Assembly (NCBI GenBank): GCA_045615345.1
Contig: JAZLER010000005.1
Span: 1 to 41,563, forward strand
DNA from: Fumia sp045615345
GTDB lineage: Bacteria; Bacillota; Clostridia; Oscillospirales; Ruminococcaceae
Direction: 5' to 3'
DNA: 41,563 bases
A program made the translations under genes and the position numbers. Shown here in pieces: positions 24,332 through 32,609 of this stretch. Positions within the stretch are counted from its first letter, which is position 1, and every line of letters begins with the position of its first letter. Under the pieces are notes generated by a model. It did not search any database. It saw nothing but the letters and a program-made list of their open reading frames with translations, and was not told where the DNA came from.

Positions 24332-24380
24332 GGTTTTCTTGAAAAAATTCATTTTACAAGTGGACTTTTTCAAGAAAACC
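24332..24380 (+). promoter_or_regulatory. Perfect 15-bp hairpin in the obgE leader
   Basis: GGTTTTCTTGAAAAA (24332-24346) is the exact complement of TTTTTCAAGAAAACC (24366-24380), with a 19-nt loop. It ends four bases before the AAAGGAGG of obgE and has no T-run on the plus strand, so it is not an ordinary terminator. It may be an operator, an RNA switch or a protection hairpin for the obgE mRNA. Confidence 0.6.
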
Positions 24381-24396
24381 TCAAAGGAGGAATATT

Positions 24397-25674
24397 ATGT
24401 TTATCGACAGAGCGAAAATTTTAGTCAAAGCAGGAAACGGCGGTAATGGTGCAGTTTCCTTTCATAGAGAAAAGTATGTAAATGCAGGCGGACCCGATGG
24501 CGGTGACGGCGGTAAAGGCGGTAACATCGTTTTTCAGGTGGACAAGCACCTCAATACTCTTATTGACTTCAAGTACAAGAAAAAATATGTTGCAGAAGAT
24601 GGTCAGAACGGCTCGGGTAAGCGTTGCAGCGGTAAAGGCGGTAAGGATTTAATTATCAAAGTTCCGCTCGGAACAATTATAAAGGATGCCGAAAGTGGCG
24701 AGATTATGGCGGATATGTCGGATTACGAGCCTGTTACTTTAGCACTCGGCGGTAAAGGTGGGGCAGGAAATCAGCATTTTGCCACTTCCACAAGACAGAT
24801 TCCCCGTTTTGCAAAACCGGGTACTCCCGGTGAAATTTATTGGCTTAACTTAGAGCTTAAGCTTATTGCAGATGTGGGACTTGTAGGTTTTCCAAATGTC
24901 GGAAAATCCACTCTTATCTCGGTTGTAAGTGCCGCTAAGCCTAAGATTGCAAACTACCATTTCACAACCTTAGCTCCCGTTCTTGGTGTGGTGCAGGTTG
25001 GAATGGACGAAAGCTTTGTAATGGCTGATATTCCGGGGCTTGTTGAAGGTGCAAGCGAGGGTATCGGACTTGGCCACGACTTTTTAAGACATGTTGACAG
25101 ATGCCGTCTTATTGTCCATGTGGTCGATGTTTCGGGTTCTGAGGGCAGAGACCCTGTTGAAGATTTTGAAAAGATAAATTACGAGCTCAAAAATTTTGAC
25201 GAAAACTTGTCACAGCGTCCTCAGCTTGTGGTTGCAAATAAATGCGATATGGCAACCGAGGAGCAGATTGCTGATTTTAAAAAGTACATTGACAGTAAAG
25301 GTTTGCAGTTTTTTGCAATAAGTGCTGCTACCACGGAGGGCACAAAAGATGTTGTGAATGCTGTATGGGAGAAACTCAAAGAACTTCCTCCCGTTAAGGT
25401 TTACGAGCCAACATTTGTTAAACCTGACCCTGCACTCCAGAAAGAAAATTCAAGGGAATTCACTGTTGAAAAGGGAAGTGACGGCGTTTATTATGTCGAT
25501 GCACCTTTTATGGAACAGGTTATGATGAGTGTAAATATGGACGACTATGAGTCCTTACAGTACTTCCAGAGAGTTTTAAGAGAAAGCGGTATTATTGCAA
25601 AGCTTGAAGATATGGGAATTCAGCAGGAAGATACTGTTGACCTTTTCGGATTCCAGTTTGAATTTATTTTGTAG
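24397..25674 (+). CDS. obgE: GTPase Obg (ribosome assembly)
   Basis: A 425-residue essential GTPase active in 50S assembly and stress control. The glycine-rich Obg fold spans residues 1-157 (GGNGAVSFHREKYV, GGDGGKGG). The G domain follows with G1 GFPNVGKST at 164-172, G3 DIPGL, and G4 NKCD. A C-terminal OCT domain (about 345-425) is present, as in Firmicutes. It binds ppGpp in studied species, which links it in theme to the alarmone genes at the right end of the window. Its leader holds a long hairpin. Confidence 0.96.
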   Translation: MFIDRAKILVKAGNGGNGAVSFHREKYVNAGGPDGGDGGKGGNIVFQVDKHLNTLIDFKYKKKYVAEDGQNGSGKRCSGKGGKDLIIKVPLGTIIKDAESGEIMADMSDYEPVTLALGGKGGAGNQHFATSTRQIPRFAKPGTPGEIYWLNLELKLIADVGLVGFPNVGKSTLISVVSAAKPKIANYHFTTLAPVLGVVQVGMDESFVMADIPGLVEGASEGIGLGHDFLRHVDRCRLIVHVVDVSGSEGRDPVEDFEKINYELKNFDENLSQRPQLVVANKCDMATEEQIADFKKYIDSKGLQFFAISAATTEGTKDVVNAVWEKLKELPPVKVYEPTFVKPDPALQKENSREFTVEKGSDGVYYVDAPFMEQVMMSVNMDDYESLQYFQRVLRESGIIAKLEDMGIQQEDTVDLFGFQFEFIL

Positions 25675-25683
25675 GCGATTGTT

Positions 25684-26079
25684 ATGTTAAAGATTGAAAA
25701 TGTTACAAATCCAAAGCAGTTAAGCCCTTTGACGATGGCTTTTCTGGGGGATGCAGTTTTTGAACTTTTAGTGCGTGAAGAACTTGTAAGCCACGGTGAT
25801 GCACCCGTCAATAAGCTTCATAAAGATGCTGTAAAGATGGTGTGTGCCTCTGCACAGCATAAGGCTTCGGAGATTTTAATGCCCATTCTTACAGAGGAAG
25901 AAATTTCTATTTTCAAACGCGGCAGAAATACTCACAACAATGTTCCCAAAAATGCTGACCCGTCTGAATATCGTGCGGCAACAGGTCTTGAAACTTTGTT
26001 TGGATTTTTGCACATAAAAGGGGATAATAATAGAATAAAAGAACTTTTTCATATTATTATAACGGAGATACTTTTATGA
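25684..26079 (+). CDS. mrnC: Mini-ribonuclease 3
   Basis: A 131-residue RNase III catalytic-like domain without the double-stranded RNA-binding domain. In Bacillus it matures 23S rRNA ends. Motifs: LTMAFLGDAVFELLVRE near residues 16-32 (the Asp is catalytic) and KRGRNTHNNVPKNADPSEYR with ATGLETLFGFLH. It follows obgE by nine bases and overlaps the YitT gene by four bases (ATGA), so the three genes form one operon. This obg-linked context is unusual, since mrnC often sits beside cysS. Confidence 0.9.
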   Translation: MLKIENVTNPKQLSPLTMAFLGDAVFELLVREELVSHGDAPVNKLHKDAVKMVCASAQHKASEILMPILTEEEISIFKRGRNTHNNVPKNADPSEYRAATGLETLFGFLHIKGDNNRIKELFHIIITEILL

Positions 26080-26942
26080 GTAAGAAAAAAATATTTGAAG
26101 TTTTAATTGATGTGCTTTTAGTTTTGCTTGGTACTGCGGTTTACGGTTTCGGGCTTTACTATTTTATCGAGCCTATAAATGTAGCACCCGGTGGGGTAGC
26201 AGGTATTTCTATTATTTTAAACTTCCTTTTTAATCTTCCTGTCGGTCTTATGAACACCATTATAAATATTCCGCTTTTAATCATCGGATGGCGGTATATG
26301 GGCAGGGAGTTTATCTGGAAAACCTTGTTGTCTTTAGGTAGCTTTAATATTTTTTACGATTATGTTTTTAGCCTTATGAATCCCTATTCGGGTGATAAAA
26401 TCTTAGCTTGTCTTTTTGGTGGTGTAATTGTCGGTGCAGGGCTCGGACTGGTTTTTGCAAGGGCAGGCAGTACCGGTGGTATGGATATTGTAAATAAACT
26501 CTTGAACAAGAAATACAGGCACATTCCGTTAGGGAAAATTACCCTTTTTACTGACTTTGTCGTAATTTTAGTTTCTGTTTTTGCTTTCGGTTCTATTGAA
26601 TCGGCACTTTATGCCGTAATTGTTATTTACCTTTCGTCACAGCTTATGGATATGGTGATTTACGGCTCTGACAAAGGAAAGCTTATCCATATTTTCTCGG
26701 ATTTTCATAAGGAAATTGCCGAGAAGATTTTTAAAGAGCTTCAAAGAGGTGCCACCTACCTTGACGGCGAGGGCGCTTATACGGGAAAACAAAAACGCAT
26801 ACTGATGTGTGCCGTGAGAAACAACGAATGGTACAGAATTAAAAAACTCGTTTATGAAATTGACCCGACTGCCTTTATTATTGTTTCCGATACTGCAGAA
26901 GTTTCGGGCGAGGGCTTTAAAGCAATTGACACAGGAGATTAA
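26076..26942 (+). CDS. YitT family membrane protein (DUF161 + DUF2179)
   Basis: A 288-residue protein with five or six N-terminal membrane helices (to about residue 195), including the GGVAGISIILNFLFNLPVGL and RAGSTGGMDIVNKLL repeats of the family. A soluble DUF2179 domain follows (LQRGATYLDGEGAYTGKQKR, then a ..DPTAFIIVSDTAEVSGEGF end). The function is not established. It starts within the stop of mrnC and ends before a bidirectional terminator. Confidence 0.9.
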   Translation: MSKKKIFEVLIDVLLVLLGTAVYGFGLYYFIEPINVAPGGVAGISIILNFLFNLPVGLMNTIINIPLLIIGWRYMGREFIWKTLLSLGSFNIFYDYVFSLMNPYSGDKILACLFGGVIVGAGLGLVFARAGSTGGMDIVNKLLNKKYRHIPLGKITLFTDFVVILVSVFAFGSIESALYAVIVIYLSSQLMDMVIYGSDKGKLIHIFSDFHKEIAEKIFKELQRGATYLDGEGAYTGKQKRILMCAVRNNEWYRIKKLVYEIDPTAFIIVSDTAEVSGEGFKAIDTGD

Positions 26943-26963
26943 ATCTGCTATAATAAAAAGTAA

Positions 26964-26990
26964 CAAGCGGACGGCTAAGCCGTCCGCTTA
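26964..26990. terminator. Bidirectional terminator, 12-bp perfect stem
   Basis: AAGCGGACGGC pairs with GCCGTCCGCTT around TAA (26965-26989). It separates the YitT gene from the convergent Asn/Gln-rich miniprotein gene. The T-tract is weak on the plus strand. Confidence 0.7.
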
Positions 26991-27001
26991 TATAAGGATA
27001 A

Positions 27002-27112
27002 CTATCTGATATCTTCGGATTTCTTGTTCTGAGATTCGTTTGATTTCTTGTTCTGGGACTGATTATTCTGTTTGTTCTGGGACTGGTTGTTGTTCTGGTT
27101 TTTATTGGACAT
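27002..27112 (-). CDS. Asn/Gln-rich 36-residue miniprotein
   Basis: On the minus strand an ATG follows GAGGTG at six bases and opens 36 codons ending in TAG. The product is extremely polar, built from repeats of QNNNQSQNK, QNNQSQNKK and NESQNKK. There is no hydrophobic residue until the final DIR. It has the composition of small acid-soluble-like or coat-type spore proteins, and low-complexity N/Q miniproteins are common beside spore genes in Clostridia, but I cannot name a family. The ribosome binding site and the internal repeat make a chance frame unlikely. Confidence 0.6.
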   Translation of the reverse strand: MSNKNQNNNQSQNKQNNQSQNKKSNESQNKKSEDIR

Positions 27113-27188
27113 ATTATTCACCTCACTTTATGGTACTATTATTTACCGATAAAGTAAGGTTATACTTAAAAGAGAAAGGAAAATTTAT

Positions 27189-27932
27189 ATGTCAGGACAT
27201 TCCAAGTGGAGTAACATTAAGCGTAAAAAAGAAAAAACTGATGGCCAGAAGGCTAAGATTTTTACTAAAATCGGCCGTGAAATGGCTGTTTGTGTAAAAC
27301 AGGGTGGCGGTGACCCCAATGTAAACGGCAAGCTCCGTGACCTTATTGCAAAGGCTAAAGCCAACAATGTGCCCAACGACAATATCGATCGTATTATCAA
27401 AAAAGCTATGGGTGAAGGCGATAAGAACAACTACGAAAACATCACTTACGAAGGATACGGCCCCAGTGGTGTAGCTGTTATTGTTGAATGTCTTACCGAT
27501 AACCGTAACCGTACTGCAGGCGAAGTTCGTCACAGCTTTGATAAATTCGGCGGCAATATGGGTACAAGCGGATGCGTATCCTTTGGCTTCAACGAAAAGG
27601 GTGTTATCGTTCTTGACAACGAGGACGGCGACCTTGACGAAGACCAGATTATGGAAGATGTAATGGAATCAGGTGCCGAGGACTTCACCATGGAAGACAG
27701 CGTTGTGGAAATCACAACTGCTCCTGCTGATTTCAGTGCAGTAAGGGAATATCTTGAAAGTAAAAACTATGTTTTTGCAACTGCAGAAGTACAGATGGTT
27801 CCCGATACTTATGTAACTTTAGAAGATGAAGATGCCATCAAGAAGATGGGACTTTTGCTCGAACGACTCGAAGATAACGATGATGTTCAGAACATCTGGC
27901 ATAACTGGGAGAATGTCGAAGACGCAGAATAA
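27189..27932 (+). CDS. yebC: YebC/PmpR family protein
   Basis: A 247-residue protein with the family start MSGHSKWSNIKRKKEKTDGQ and the conserved AKANNVPNDNIDRIIKKAMGEG. Family members have been described as DNA-binding regulators, and more recently in relieving ribosome stalling at proline stretches. Single gene with AGAAAGGA as ribosome binding site, ended by a terminator shared with the convergent carboxypeptidase gene. Confidence 0.94.
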   Translation: MSGHSKWSNIKRKKEKTDGQKAKIFTKIGREMAVCVKQGGGDPNVNGKLRDLIAKAKANNVPNDNIDRIIKKAMGEGDKNNYENITYEGYGPSGVAVIVECLTDNRNRTAGEVRHSFDKFGGNMGTSGCVSFGFNEKGVIVLDNEDGDLDEDQIMEDVMESGAEDFTMEDSVVEITTAPADFSAVREYLESKNYVFATAEVQMVPDTYVTLEDEDAIKKMGLLLERLEDNDDVQNIWHNWENVEDAE

Positions 27933-27950
27933 CGATAATATTGCAAAGAA

Positions 27951-27981
27951 TAACCGATGTGGATTTCCCACATCGGTTTTG
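27951..27981. terminator. Bidirectional terminator between yebC and the second carboxypeptidase
   Basis: AACCGATGTGG (27952-27962) pairs with CCACATCGGTT (27968-27978), followed by TT and preceded by an A-rich stretch; it lies between convergent genes. Confidence 0.8.
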
Positions 27982-27983
27982 CT

Positions 27984-29342
27984 TTAAAATCTTCTTCTGC
28001 GGCGGCGTCTGCGATATCGGTGTTTTTTCTTGTTGTACATTACGGCATAAGCAATGTAAATTCCGATAAAGAGAATAAGGAGCACAAATCCCCATTTAAA
28101 CCACTTTGAAGTGAAAACTTTCCTGATGCAGTCCAAGATAAAGAGGAAGAAGTTTCTATCTAAATCCTCGCCTGCGACAAGGTTTACGGTTGCCAAAACC
28201 TCATCGGCAAGCTTTATCTCCATTGTGCCTAAAACATCACCTTTTCTAACGGGGGCATCAACGGACTCGTTTAAATTCTTGATTTTCTGCAAAGAGGAAA
28301 TATCAATATCGTTTCTTAAAAGCTTCTGGACTTCCTTTTCGGGGAAAACCTGAACAACATCCTTTTCGGTTGCAAGCCTTACTTTAACCTCGCCCTCGGG
28401 GGTTGTGGGGTTTACAATAGGCTGAACCGACCATTTGCTGAAAGCCCATTTATAAAGCTGTTTTGCATCGACAAAGGAAAGGTTATCTGCGATTGCATCG
28501 CCGTTTGAATATTTCATCGGTGCTTTCATTGTGATGAGAAGATAGTTGTAAGCATCCTGAGTAGCAATAGATACAAGGTTTCTTCCGCTTTCGTCTGTAG
28601 TACCTGTTTTGATGCCTTTAATCGGGGCATAGTAATATTTACCTGCACGGCGTTCGTCCATCATCACATTGGTGTGGTAGATAACGCGCTCCTCGGAATG
28701 TTTGTTGGTAGCGGGCATTCTGTAACTGTTTGAACAGGAGATTTCCTTGAAAATGGGGTAGGTGTCCAGTGCATACCTTACGATTTTGTACATATCCTTT
28801 GCGGTTGTGTACTGATTATCGTTATGAAGTCCGTGAGGGTTCATAAAATGCGTATTTTCACAGCCGAGTTCTGCTGCCTTTGCGTTCATCATCTCGACAA
28901 ACTTTGAGATACTGCCACCACCCACATAGTCGGCAATGATACTCGCACCCTCGCAGGCAGAACGAAGCATCAACGCATACAAAAGGTCAATCATTCTTAT
29001 CTGCTCACCATGACGGATATCGGCATTTGATACATTCATAGTGAAAAGCTCGTCAAAGATGTAACTCGGGGCTGTGACAACTGTTTCAAGATTTTCGCAG
29101 TTTTCAAGGGCGATAATCGCTGTCATAATTTTGGTAAGAGATGCAGGATACATCTTTTTATCGGCATTTTTTTCAAAAAGTACTGTTTCAGAATCGTAAT
29201 TTATAAGATATACAGCTTCACTGTTTACATCAAATCCAAGCTCAGGCGAGGAATTATGCACAGTTTCCGGTTCAGCAAACGCCGTAACAGTAAGGGAAAG
29301 AGCGACAAGTAAAGCCATAAGAAAGGCAGTAATTCGTTTCAT
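27984..29342 (-). CDS. D-Ala-D-Ala carboxypeptidase with C-terminal anchor and Arg-rich tail
   Basis: A 452-residue S11 peptidase. The signal peptide is at 1-23 (..TVTAFA), the SLTK active site at Ser68-Lys71, and KTG at 245-247. The second motif reads SAC (128-130) where SxN is usual, a variant seen in some clostridial carboxypeptidases. After the beta domain comes a membrane helix (about 414-436, GFVLLILFIGIYIAYAV), then a cytoplasmic tail KKKHRYRRRRRRRRF with eight consecutive Arg. Most relatives end in an amphipathic helix, so a true transmembrane anchor with a poly-Arg tail is unusual. GGAGGT precedes the ATG on the minus strand. Confidence 0.9.
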   Translation of the reverse strand: MKRITAFLMALLVALSLTVTAFAEPETVHNSSPELGFDVNSEAVYLINYDSETVLFEKNADKKMYPASLTKIMTAIIALENCENLETVVTAPSYIFDELFTMNVSNADIRHGEQIRMIDLLYALMLRSACEGASIIADYVGGGSISKFVEMMNAKAAELGCENTHFMNPHGLHNDNQYTTAKDMYKIVRYALDTYPIFKEISCSNSYRMPATNKHSEERVIYHTNVMMDERRAGKYYYAPIKGIKTGTTDESGRNLVSIATQDAYNYLLITMKAPMKYSNGDAIADNLSFVDAKQLYKWAFSKWSVQPIVNPTTPEGEVKVRLATEKDVVQVFPEKEVQKLLRNDIDISSLQKIKNLNESVDAPVRKGDVLGTMEIKLADEVLATVNLVAGEDLDRNFFLFILDCIRKVFTSKWFKWGFVLLILFIGIYIAYAVMYNKKKHRYRRRRRRRRF

Positions 29343-29419
29343 AGCGTGACCTCCTTTGTGTCATTACAACTATTGTATCATAAATTTTCAAAAAAGCAAA
29401 TAGGTTATGCAAAAAAGCC

Positions 29420-29448
29420 TTGTTTTTTTATTATTTATGTAGTATAAT
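29420..29448 (+). promoter_or_regulatory. Promoter of the SRP RNA gene
   Basis: TTGTTT (29420-29425), a 17-bp spacer and TATAAT (29443-29448), placing the RNA start close to 29455-29457. Confidence 0.75.
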
Positions 29449-29455
29449 GTATTTT

Positions 29456-29604
29456 AGAATGTGCTGTCGGACATACGGAAAGTCGGGTCCTGTGCAATAA
29501 TTCGCCGTGAACCATGTCAGGCGGGGAACCGAGCAGCATTAAGCGGATTGTTTTATGTGCCACAGCAAAGCCTGTTTTCCGTATGTCCGACCGCACATTT
29601 TTTC
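29456..29604 (+). ncRNA. ffs: Signal recognition particle RNA
   Basis: The apical part contains the SRP hallmark: GGGTCCTGTGCAA (29485-29497), GCCGTGAACCATGTCAGG and GGGGAACCGAGCAGCATTAA (29523-29542). The last two form helix 8, which binds Ffh. The ends pair over about 20 bp: GTCGGACATACGGAAA (29466-29481) with TTTTCCGTATGTCCGAC (29575-29591), extended by AATGTGC/GCACATT. A T-run ends the transcript. At about 145 nt it is a bacterial SRP RNA with an extended helix 5. It sits directly upstream of dnaX, a common Firmicutes arrangement. Confidence 0.93.
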
Positions 29605-29630
29605 TCTGTAAAAAAGAAAGGAAGATAAAG

Positions 29631-31172
29631 ATGTATCTTGCGCTTTACAGAAAATGGCGCCCGAGAGTTTTTTCTGATGTTGTAAGTCAGGAACATATTA
29701 CCACTACTTTGCAAAATCAGGTGCGCCTTAATAAAACTTCTCATGCTTATCTTTTTACGGGCCCCCGTGGTACCGGTAAAACTACCTGCTCAAAAATCCT
29801 TGCAAAGGCTGTAAACTGCCTTAATCCCAAAGATGGCAACCCCTGTCTTGAATGTGAAGTTTGTAAAGGAATTGAGGACGGGTCAATTTTAGATGTTATC
29901 GAGATGGATGCCGCAAGTAACAACGGCGTTGACGATATCAGGGATTTAAGGAACGAAGCAAATTTTTTGCCTGCTGTGTGTAAGTACCGTGTTTATATCA
30001 TAGATGAGGTACATATGCTCAGTGTGAGTGCTTTTAATGCGCTTTTAAAGATTATGGAAGAGCCACCTGCACATGTTTTGTTTATACTTGCGACCACCGA
30101 GGTGCACAAGGTTCCGCAGACTATCCTTTCCCGTTGTCAGCAGTACGATTTCAGGAGAATAAGACCTCACGATATCGCAAACAGACTTATGGGAATTGCA
30201 GCGAACGAAACATTCGAGCTTCATTCAGATGCTGCCAATCTTATAGCAAGGCTTTCCGATGGCGGTATGCGTGATGCACTGTCACTCTTAGACCAGTGTG
30301 TTGCGTTTTCGCAAAATGTTGATATCGATACTGTTACCCTCACTGCAGGTATTGCAGGAAGCGAACATCTTTTCTCGCTCTCCGATGCGATTATGAAAAA
30401 GGATGCCGCAGAGTGCATAAAACTTGTCAACGAGCTTTATGATAATGCAAAAGGAATTGACAGACTTGTATCCGAGCTTATTTCACATTTCAGGAATATT
30501 ATGATTGTAAAATCGGTTGCGAATCCGTCAGACCTTGTGGTGTGTCTGCCTGATGAAATGGAAAGACTTATAAGTGTTGCCAAGGCTATTCCGCTTTCTG
30601 AAATTTTAAGAATACTCAATGTTTTGCAGGCTTGTCTTGACAACCTTTCAAGAAGTGTCAGCAAAAAAGTTGAGCTTGAAATGACCGTTATAAGGCTTTG
30701 TAACCCCGAAACAGAGAATACAGAACTTGAAGAACGCATTGCAAGACTCGAGAAAGCTTTGAAAAACAATGAGGTTGTTGCTCCAAGGAAAGAGGAAAAG
30801 CCCAAAGTTAAAGAACCTGTCGTTGCACCTGAGGGTGAAACCGGTAAGGTTGAGCCGATGAAGGAATGGAAGAAACTTTTAGAAAATCTCCAGAAGAAGG
30901 TTCCGCCACTTTATGTTATGCTCAAGGATGCAAAAGGATATATCGGTGACAGTGTGGTAACCATTGATTCTCCCAATCCGATGCTTAAAAAGCTTTTAAT
31001 GACCGATAATATAGGTGCAGAACTTGCTGATGAGGTTGAAAACCTTTTAGGTAAACGATACAGACTCCGTATTGCAAAGGTTGATGCTCCGAAGGAAAAT
31101 CCTTCTCAGAATGCATTAAACGATATTATAAAAAAGGCCAAGGACAGTAACATTGAAGTTACACTTGATTAG
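29631..31172 (+). CDS. dnaX: DNA polymerase III subunit gamma/tau
   Basis: A 513-residue clamp-loader ATPase. It starts MYLALYRKWRPRVFSDVV, the family start, behind AAAGGAAG; upstream in-frame starts would run through the SRP RNA and were rejected. Walker A is GPRGTGKTT (44-52), the zinc knuckle uses Cys63, Cys72, Cys75 and Cys78, and the DEXX box is IDEVHMLS. The SRC finger is in ILSRCQQYDFRRI. A charged linker (about 395-425) separates domain III from a short C-terminal tau-like domain. It starts the dnaX-ybaB-recR operon. Confidence 0.96.
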   Translation: MYLALYRKWRPRVFSDVVSQEHITTTLQNQVRLNKTSHAYLFTGPRGTGKTTCSKILAKAVNCLNPKDGNPCLECEVCKGIEDGSILDVIEMDAASNNGVDDIRDLRNEANFLPAVCKYRVYIIDEVHMLSVSAFNALLKIMEEPPAHVLFILATTEVHKVPQTILSRCQQYDFRRIRPHDIANRLMGIAANETFELHSDAANLIARLSDGGMRDALSLLDQCVAFSQNVDIDTVTLTAGIAGSEHLFSLSDAIMKKDAAECIKLVNELYDNAKGIDRLVSELISHFRNIMIVKSVANPSDLVVCLPDEMERLISVAKAIPLSEILRILNVLQACLDNLSRSVSKKVELEMTVIRLCNPETENTELEERIARLEKALKNNEVVAPRKEEKPKVKEPVVAPEGETGKVEPMKEWKKLLENLQKKVPPLYVMLKDAKGYIGDSVVTIDSPNPMLKKLLMTDNIGAELADEVENLLGKRYRLRIAKVDAPKENPSQNALNDIIKKAKDSNIEVTLD

Positions 31173-31186
31173 AAAGGAAGATATTT

Positions 31187-31528
31187 ATGAAAGCAAGATT
31201 ACCCCAGGGATACAGTTCTAAAGGAATGGGCAGTATGCTCAAACAGGCGCAGAAAATGCAGGAAGAAATGGAAAAAACCCAGGAAGAACTCAAAAATAAA
31301 GAGTATACTACTACTGTTGGCGGTGGAGCTTTAGAAGTTGTTATGACAGGTGACAAGGTGATAAAATCCATCAAGCTCAAACCTGAAATTGTTGACCCTG
31401 ATGATGTTGAAATGCTCGAAGACCTCATTGTAAGTGGCATTAACGAGGTTATCCGCATAGTTGAAGCAGAAGCTGAGGAAAAAATGTCCCAGATTTCCGG
31501 TGGGCTTAATCTCCCCGGTCTCTTTTAA
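31187..31528 (+). CDS. Nucleoid-associated protein, YbaB/EbfC family
   Basis: A 113-residue DNA-binding dimer with the typical N-terminal helix (GSMLKQAQKMQEEMEKTQEE) and the core VGGGALEVVMTGDKVIKSIKL. It ends with GGLNLPGLF. Between dnaX and recR as in most bacteria, with AAAGGAAG as ribosome binding site. Confidence 0.95.
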   Translation: MKARLPQGYSSKGMGSMLKQAQKMQEEMEKTQEELKNKEYTTTVGGGALEVVMTGDKVIKSIKLKPEIVDPDDVEMLEDLIVSGINEVIRIVEAEAEEKMSQISGGLNLPGLF

Positions 31529-31531
31529 GCT

Positions 31532-32131
31532 ATGAGCGGATTGCCATTATCTTTAAGAAAACTTGCCGAGCATTTTGCATCTTTGCCCGGTATCGGCAGA
31601 AAAACTGCTCAGCGCCTCGCTTTTCACATCCTTGATATGTCCGATGAGCAGGCAAAAAGCTTTGCCGATTCTATTCTGGAAGCTAAAAAAGCTATCCATA
31701 ACTGCAAGGTTTGTCAGAATTTTACCGATAAGGAAGTTTGCGAAATTTGTGCATCGGGCGAAAGAAACGACAAAATTATCTGTGTTGTGGAAGACCCTAA
31801 AGATGTTCTGGCTTTTGAACGCCTGCAGGAATATAAAGGCAAGTATCACGTGCTTCACGGGCTTATTTCTCCGCTTGACGGAATAGGTCCTGAGCATATT
31901 AAAATCAAGGAGCTTCTTATAAGGCTCCAGACAACCGAAGTTGAAGAGGTTATTATGGCGACTAACCCCACTATCGAGGGCGAGGCAACCGCTATGTATA
32001 TCTCAAGACTTTTAAAACCGCTTAACATTAAGGTTTCAAGGCTTGCTTTCGGTATTCCTGTTGGTGGCGAGCTTGAATACGCTGATAATGTTACCCTTAA
32101 CAAAGCACTCGAAAATCGTATGACAATGTAA
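31532..32131 (+). CDS. recR: Recombination protein RecR
   Basis: A 199-residue protein of RecFOR repair that loads RecA at gaps. It shows the N-terminal helix-hairpin-helix LPGIGRKTAQRLAFHIL, the zinc finger with CKVCQNFTDKEVCEIC (about 57-72), the Toprim segment IICVVEDPKDVLAFE, and the C-terminal RLAFGIPVGGELEYADNVTL. Starts three bases after ybaB, so it is probably translationally coupled. Confidence 0.96.
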   Translation: MSGLPLSLRKLAEHFASLPGIGRKTAQRLAFHILDMSDEQAKSFADSILEAKKAIHNCKVCQNFTDKEVCEICASGERNDKIICVVEDPKDVLAFERLQEYKGKYHVLHGLISPLDGIGPEHIKIKELLIRLQTTEVEEVIMATNPTIEGEATAMYISRLLKPLNIKVSRLAFGIPVGGELEYADNVTLNKALENRMTM

Positions 32132-32147
32132 AAGGAGGTGCCTTACT

Positions 32148-32606
32148 TTGGCTGAAGGTAAAATTATAACTGTTAACAGAAAAGCAAGGCACGATTACTT
32201 TGTCCTTGAAACTTTCGAAGCAGGTATTGAGCTTGTCGGTACCGAGGTTAAATCCATCCGTCAGGGTGGTGTTAACCTTAAAGACAGCTGGTGCTCTGTG
32301 GATGACGGTGAACTTTTTATCAAGGGTATGCACATAAGTCCCTATGAAAAAGGGAATATTTTTAATAAAGACCCGTTCAGGGTGCGCAAGCTTTTGATGC
32401 ATAAACGCGAAATTATGCGACTTTTCGGTAAAATCAAGCAGGACGGACTTACTTTAATTCCGCTTTCTTTGTATTTTAAGAAAAGCAATGTAAAGGTTGA
32501 AATCGCACTCTGTAAAGGTAAACAACTTCATGATAAACGTGACGACATCGCAAAGAGAGATGCCAAGAGGGAAATCGACCGCGCGATGAAGGAACGCCTC
32601 AGATAA
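32148..32606 (+). CDS. smpB: SsrA-binding protein SmpB
   Basis: A 152-residue partner of tmRNA in rescue of stalled ribosomes. It starts at TTG behind AAAGGAGGTG and begins MAEGKIITVNRKARHDYFV; conserved segments are GIELVGTEVKSIRQG and KRDDIAKRDAKREIDRAMK. The tmRNA gene begins four bases downstream of its stop, so both halves of the trans-translation system are made from one locus. Confidence 0.96.
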   Translation: MAEGKIITVNRKARHDYFVLETFEAGIELVGTEVKSIRQGGVNLKDSWCSVDDGELFIKGMHISPYEKGNIFNKDPFRVRKLLMHKREIMRLFGKIKQDGLTLIPLSLYFKKSNVKVEIALCKGKQLHDKRDDIAKRDAKREIDRAMKERLR

Positions 32607-32609
32607 TAT

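Noticed and set aside
27040..27297. An 85-codon plus-strand frame
   Set aside because: It is the opposite strand of the Asn/Gln-rich miniprotein and runs into yebC out of frame, with no ribosome binding site.
29514..29630. A longer dnaX start
   Set aside because: It would make the SRP RNA coding. The family start MYLALYRKWRP at 29631 has its own ribosome binding site.
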